Shown here piece after piece: positions 63,103 through 64,000 of a DNA stretch of 64,000 nucleotides (its first letter is position 1; every line of letters begins with the position of its first letter). This DNA is from Actinomycetota bacterium. Its GTDB lineage: Bacteria > Actinomycetota > Acidimicrobiia > IMCC26256 > PALSA-610. Location of the stretch: the NCBI GenBank assembly GCA_005779395.1, contig SXJP01000014.1, forward strand, positions 1 to 64,000, read 5' to 3'. The translations under genes and the position numbers were made by a program. A model generated the notes under the pieces. It made no database searches and was not told where the DNA came from. It worked only from the letters and a program-made list of their open reading frames with translations.

Positions 63103-64000
63103 TTAGATTGCGCGGCTTCGGCCTTGCCAGTACGGGTCACGCAACGTGCGTTTCAGCAACTTGCCTGTTGGCTCGCGCGGTAGCTCATCCATGAACTCGA
63201 CCGTCCGCGGCCACTTGAATTTTGCCAACCGGCCGTGCACGTGTGCCATTACCGAATCCCGCAACGCATCGTCTGGCGCTACGCCGGGTGCAGGCTCGAC
63301 TATGGCAATGATGCTCTCGCCTAGATCGTCATCTGGGATACCGAAGACTGCTACGTCTCCGACCTGAGCATGCTCGAGTATCGCTGCTTCAATCTCCGCT
63401 GGATAGATGTTCACGCCGCCAGCGATAATCATGTCGCTCTTGCGGTCGCACAGGAACAGGTATCCATCTTCGTTTAGATATCCAATATCGCCGACAGTGA
63501 AGTATCCGTCGGTGTCCTGCGACTTGCGGGTCTTCTCGGAGTCGCCCTTGTACTCGAATCCTCCGGAGCCCATCCGCATCCAGACTGTGCCGGGCTCGCC
63601 CGTCGCCAGAATGTTGCCGTCGTCGTCTGCGATTTTTAGTTCACTAGTCGGCCATGCACGTCCAACGGTGCCGGGGTATAGAACCCATTCCTCTGGCGGT
63701 GCAATTGTCCCGCCACCTTCTGTTGCGGCGTAGTACTCCCAGATCACCGGACCCCACCAGTCGAGCATCTTGCGCTTGGTATCGACCGGACAAGGAGCGG
63801 CCGCGTGGATCGCCCACTTCATAGCTGAGACGTCGTATTTGCTGCGCACGTCTGCTGGCAGTTGCAACATGCGATGGAACTGCGTCGGGACCATGTGCGT
63901 GTGCGAGCATCCATATTGCTCGATGAGAGCGAGCGCCTTTTCGGGATCCCACTTGTCCATGCACACCACGGCATGCTCCATGTGAACTGAGTTCCCAGCA
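63103..64000 (-). CDS. Acyl-CoA synthetase (FadD family), C-terminal part, runs off right edge
   Basis: The frame continues past base 64000 without a stop, so only the C-terminal 299 residues are seen. They contain WEYYAATEGGG, the A5 motif, GDIGYLNEDGYLFLCDRKSDMIIAGG with the A7-A8 hinge Asp, and the catalytic Lys in PREPTGKLLKRTLRDPYW. It would activate a fatty acid or a sterol side-chain acid as the CoA ester for the downstream enzymes. It is 15 bp from the DUF35 start. Chain-length or sterol preference cannot be read here. Confidence 0.88.
   Translation of the reverse strand, partial: AGNSVHMEHAVVCMDKWDPEKALALIEQYGCSHTHMVPTQFHRMLQLPADVRSKYDVSAMKWAIHAAAPCPVDTKRKMLDWWGPVIWEYYAATEGGGTIAPPEEWVLYPGTVGRAWPTSELKIADDDGNILATGEPGTVWMRMGSGGFEYKGDSEKTRKSQDTDGYFTVGDIGYLNEDGYLFLCDRKSDMIIAGGVNIYPAEIEAAILEHAQVGDVAVFGIPDDDLGESIIAIVEPAPGVAPDDALRDSVMAHVHGRLAKFKWPRTVEFMDELPREPTGKLLKRTLRDPYWQGRSRAI

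Noticed and set aside
1..64000. tRNA or rRNA genes, transposases, integrases, phage genes
   Set aside because: All gaps between genes are below 300 bp and were read on both strands; none has a tRNA-like cloverleaf, attachment site or terminal inverted repeats.

Overview
The window looks like a chromosomal segment from a high-GC Gram-positive bacterium, most likely an actinobacterium of the class Acidimicrobiia. I infer this from gene content rather than from any database match. The markers are phosphatidylinositol-mannoside (PIM) genes in the order pgsA-patA-pimA, a mycothiol ligase (mshC), two F420-linked enzymes, a complete dcw cluster without ftsA but with SepF and DivIVA, a DNPR-type MurE (meso-diaminopimelate peptidoglycan), a lysine-rich TraR/DksA protein and a sterol-type thiolase/DUF35 module. 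Coding density is very high: most neighbours overlap by 1-4 bases (ATGA, GTGA, TGATG), and no gap between genes reaches 300 bp. I saw no rRNA, tRNA, insertion sequence, prophage or CRISPR array.

Layout. 1-10.1 kb: a truncated lemA at the left edge, the PIM operon, a divergent EF-G-like GTPase, then npdG-mshC-thrS-HIT-membrane protein reading leftward. This resembles the mycobacterial thrS-HIT-pgsA-patA-pimA block with the EF-G-like gene inserted. 10.2-20.3 kb: an LLM oxidoreductase, dnaE, a phosphodiesterase, an Rrf2 regulator, rluD-lspA-traR and an L,D-transpeptidase. 20.5-23.6 kb: ileS. 23.6-42.4 kb: the dcw cluster, transcribed leftward: mraZ-rsmH-ftsL-ftsI-murE-murF-mraY-murD-ftsW-murG-murC-murB-ftsQ-ftsZ-yggS-sepF-yggT-divIVA. 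It carries a clear MraZ operator/promoter, a structured RNA candidate in the rsmH leader and a second promoter before ftsZ. 42.5-47.7 kb: a MoxR-DUF58-transglutaminase operon. 47.8-58.9 kb: mixed metabolism, namely dinB, Nudix, a frameshifted threonine-aldolase-type gene, tesB, a PPi-type phosphofructokinase, glpK, plsC, an aminotransferase and a HAD phosphatase. 58.9-64.0 kb: a lipid or sterol catabolic operon (acyl-CoA synthetase, two-OB-fold DUF35 protein, two thiolase-like proteins lacking the usual nucleophilic Cys, Rieske oxygenase) whose gene order parallels the M. tuberculosis Rv3521-Rv3526 region.

How the parts fit. The central 20 kb makes lipid II and builds the division machine. 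Flanking genes make cell-envelope lipids (PIMs, phosphatidate), process lipoproteins (lspA) and cross-link the wall (L,D-transpeptidase). The most unusual signals are a perfect terminator-like hairpin inside the EF-G-like coding sequence, a long-range stem in the rsmH leader, an lspA gene without a usable canonical start codon, a histone-H1-like repeat tail fused to a DksA-type zinc finger, a one-base lesion in the aldolase gene, and the cysteine-less thiolase pair. I did not find one clearly new multi-gene system. The most plausible undescribed biology is regulatory (the intragenic hairpin and the rsmH leader) and the traR fusion protein.
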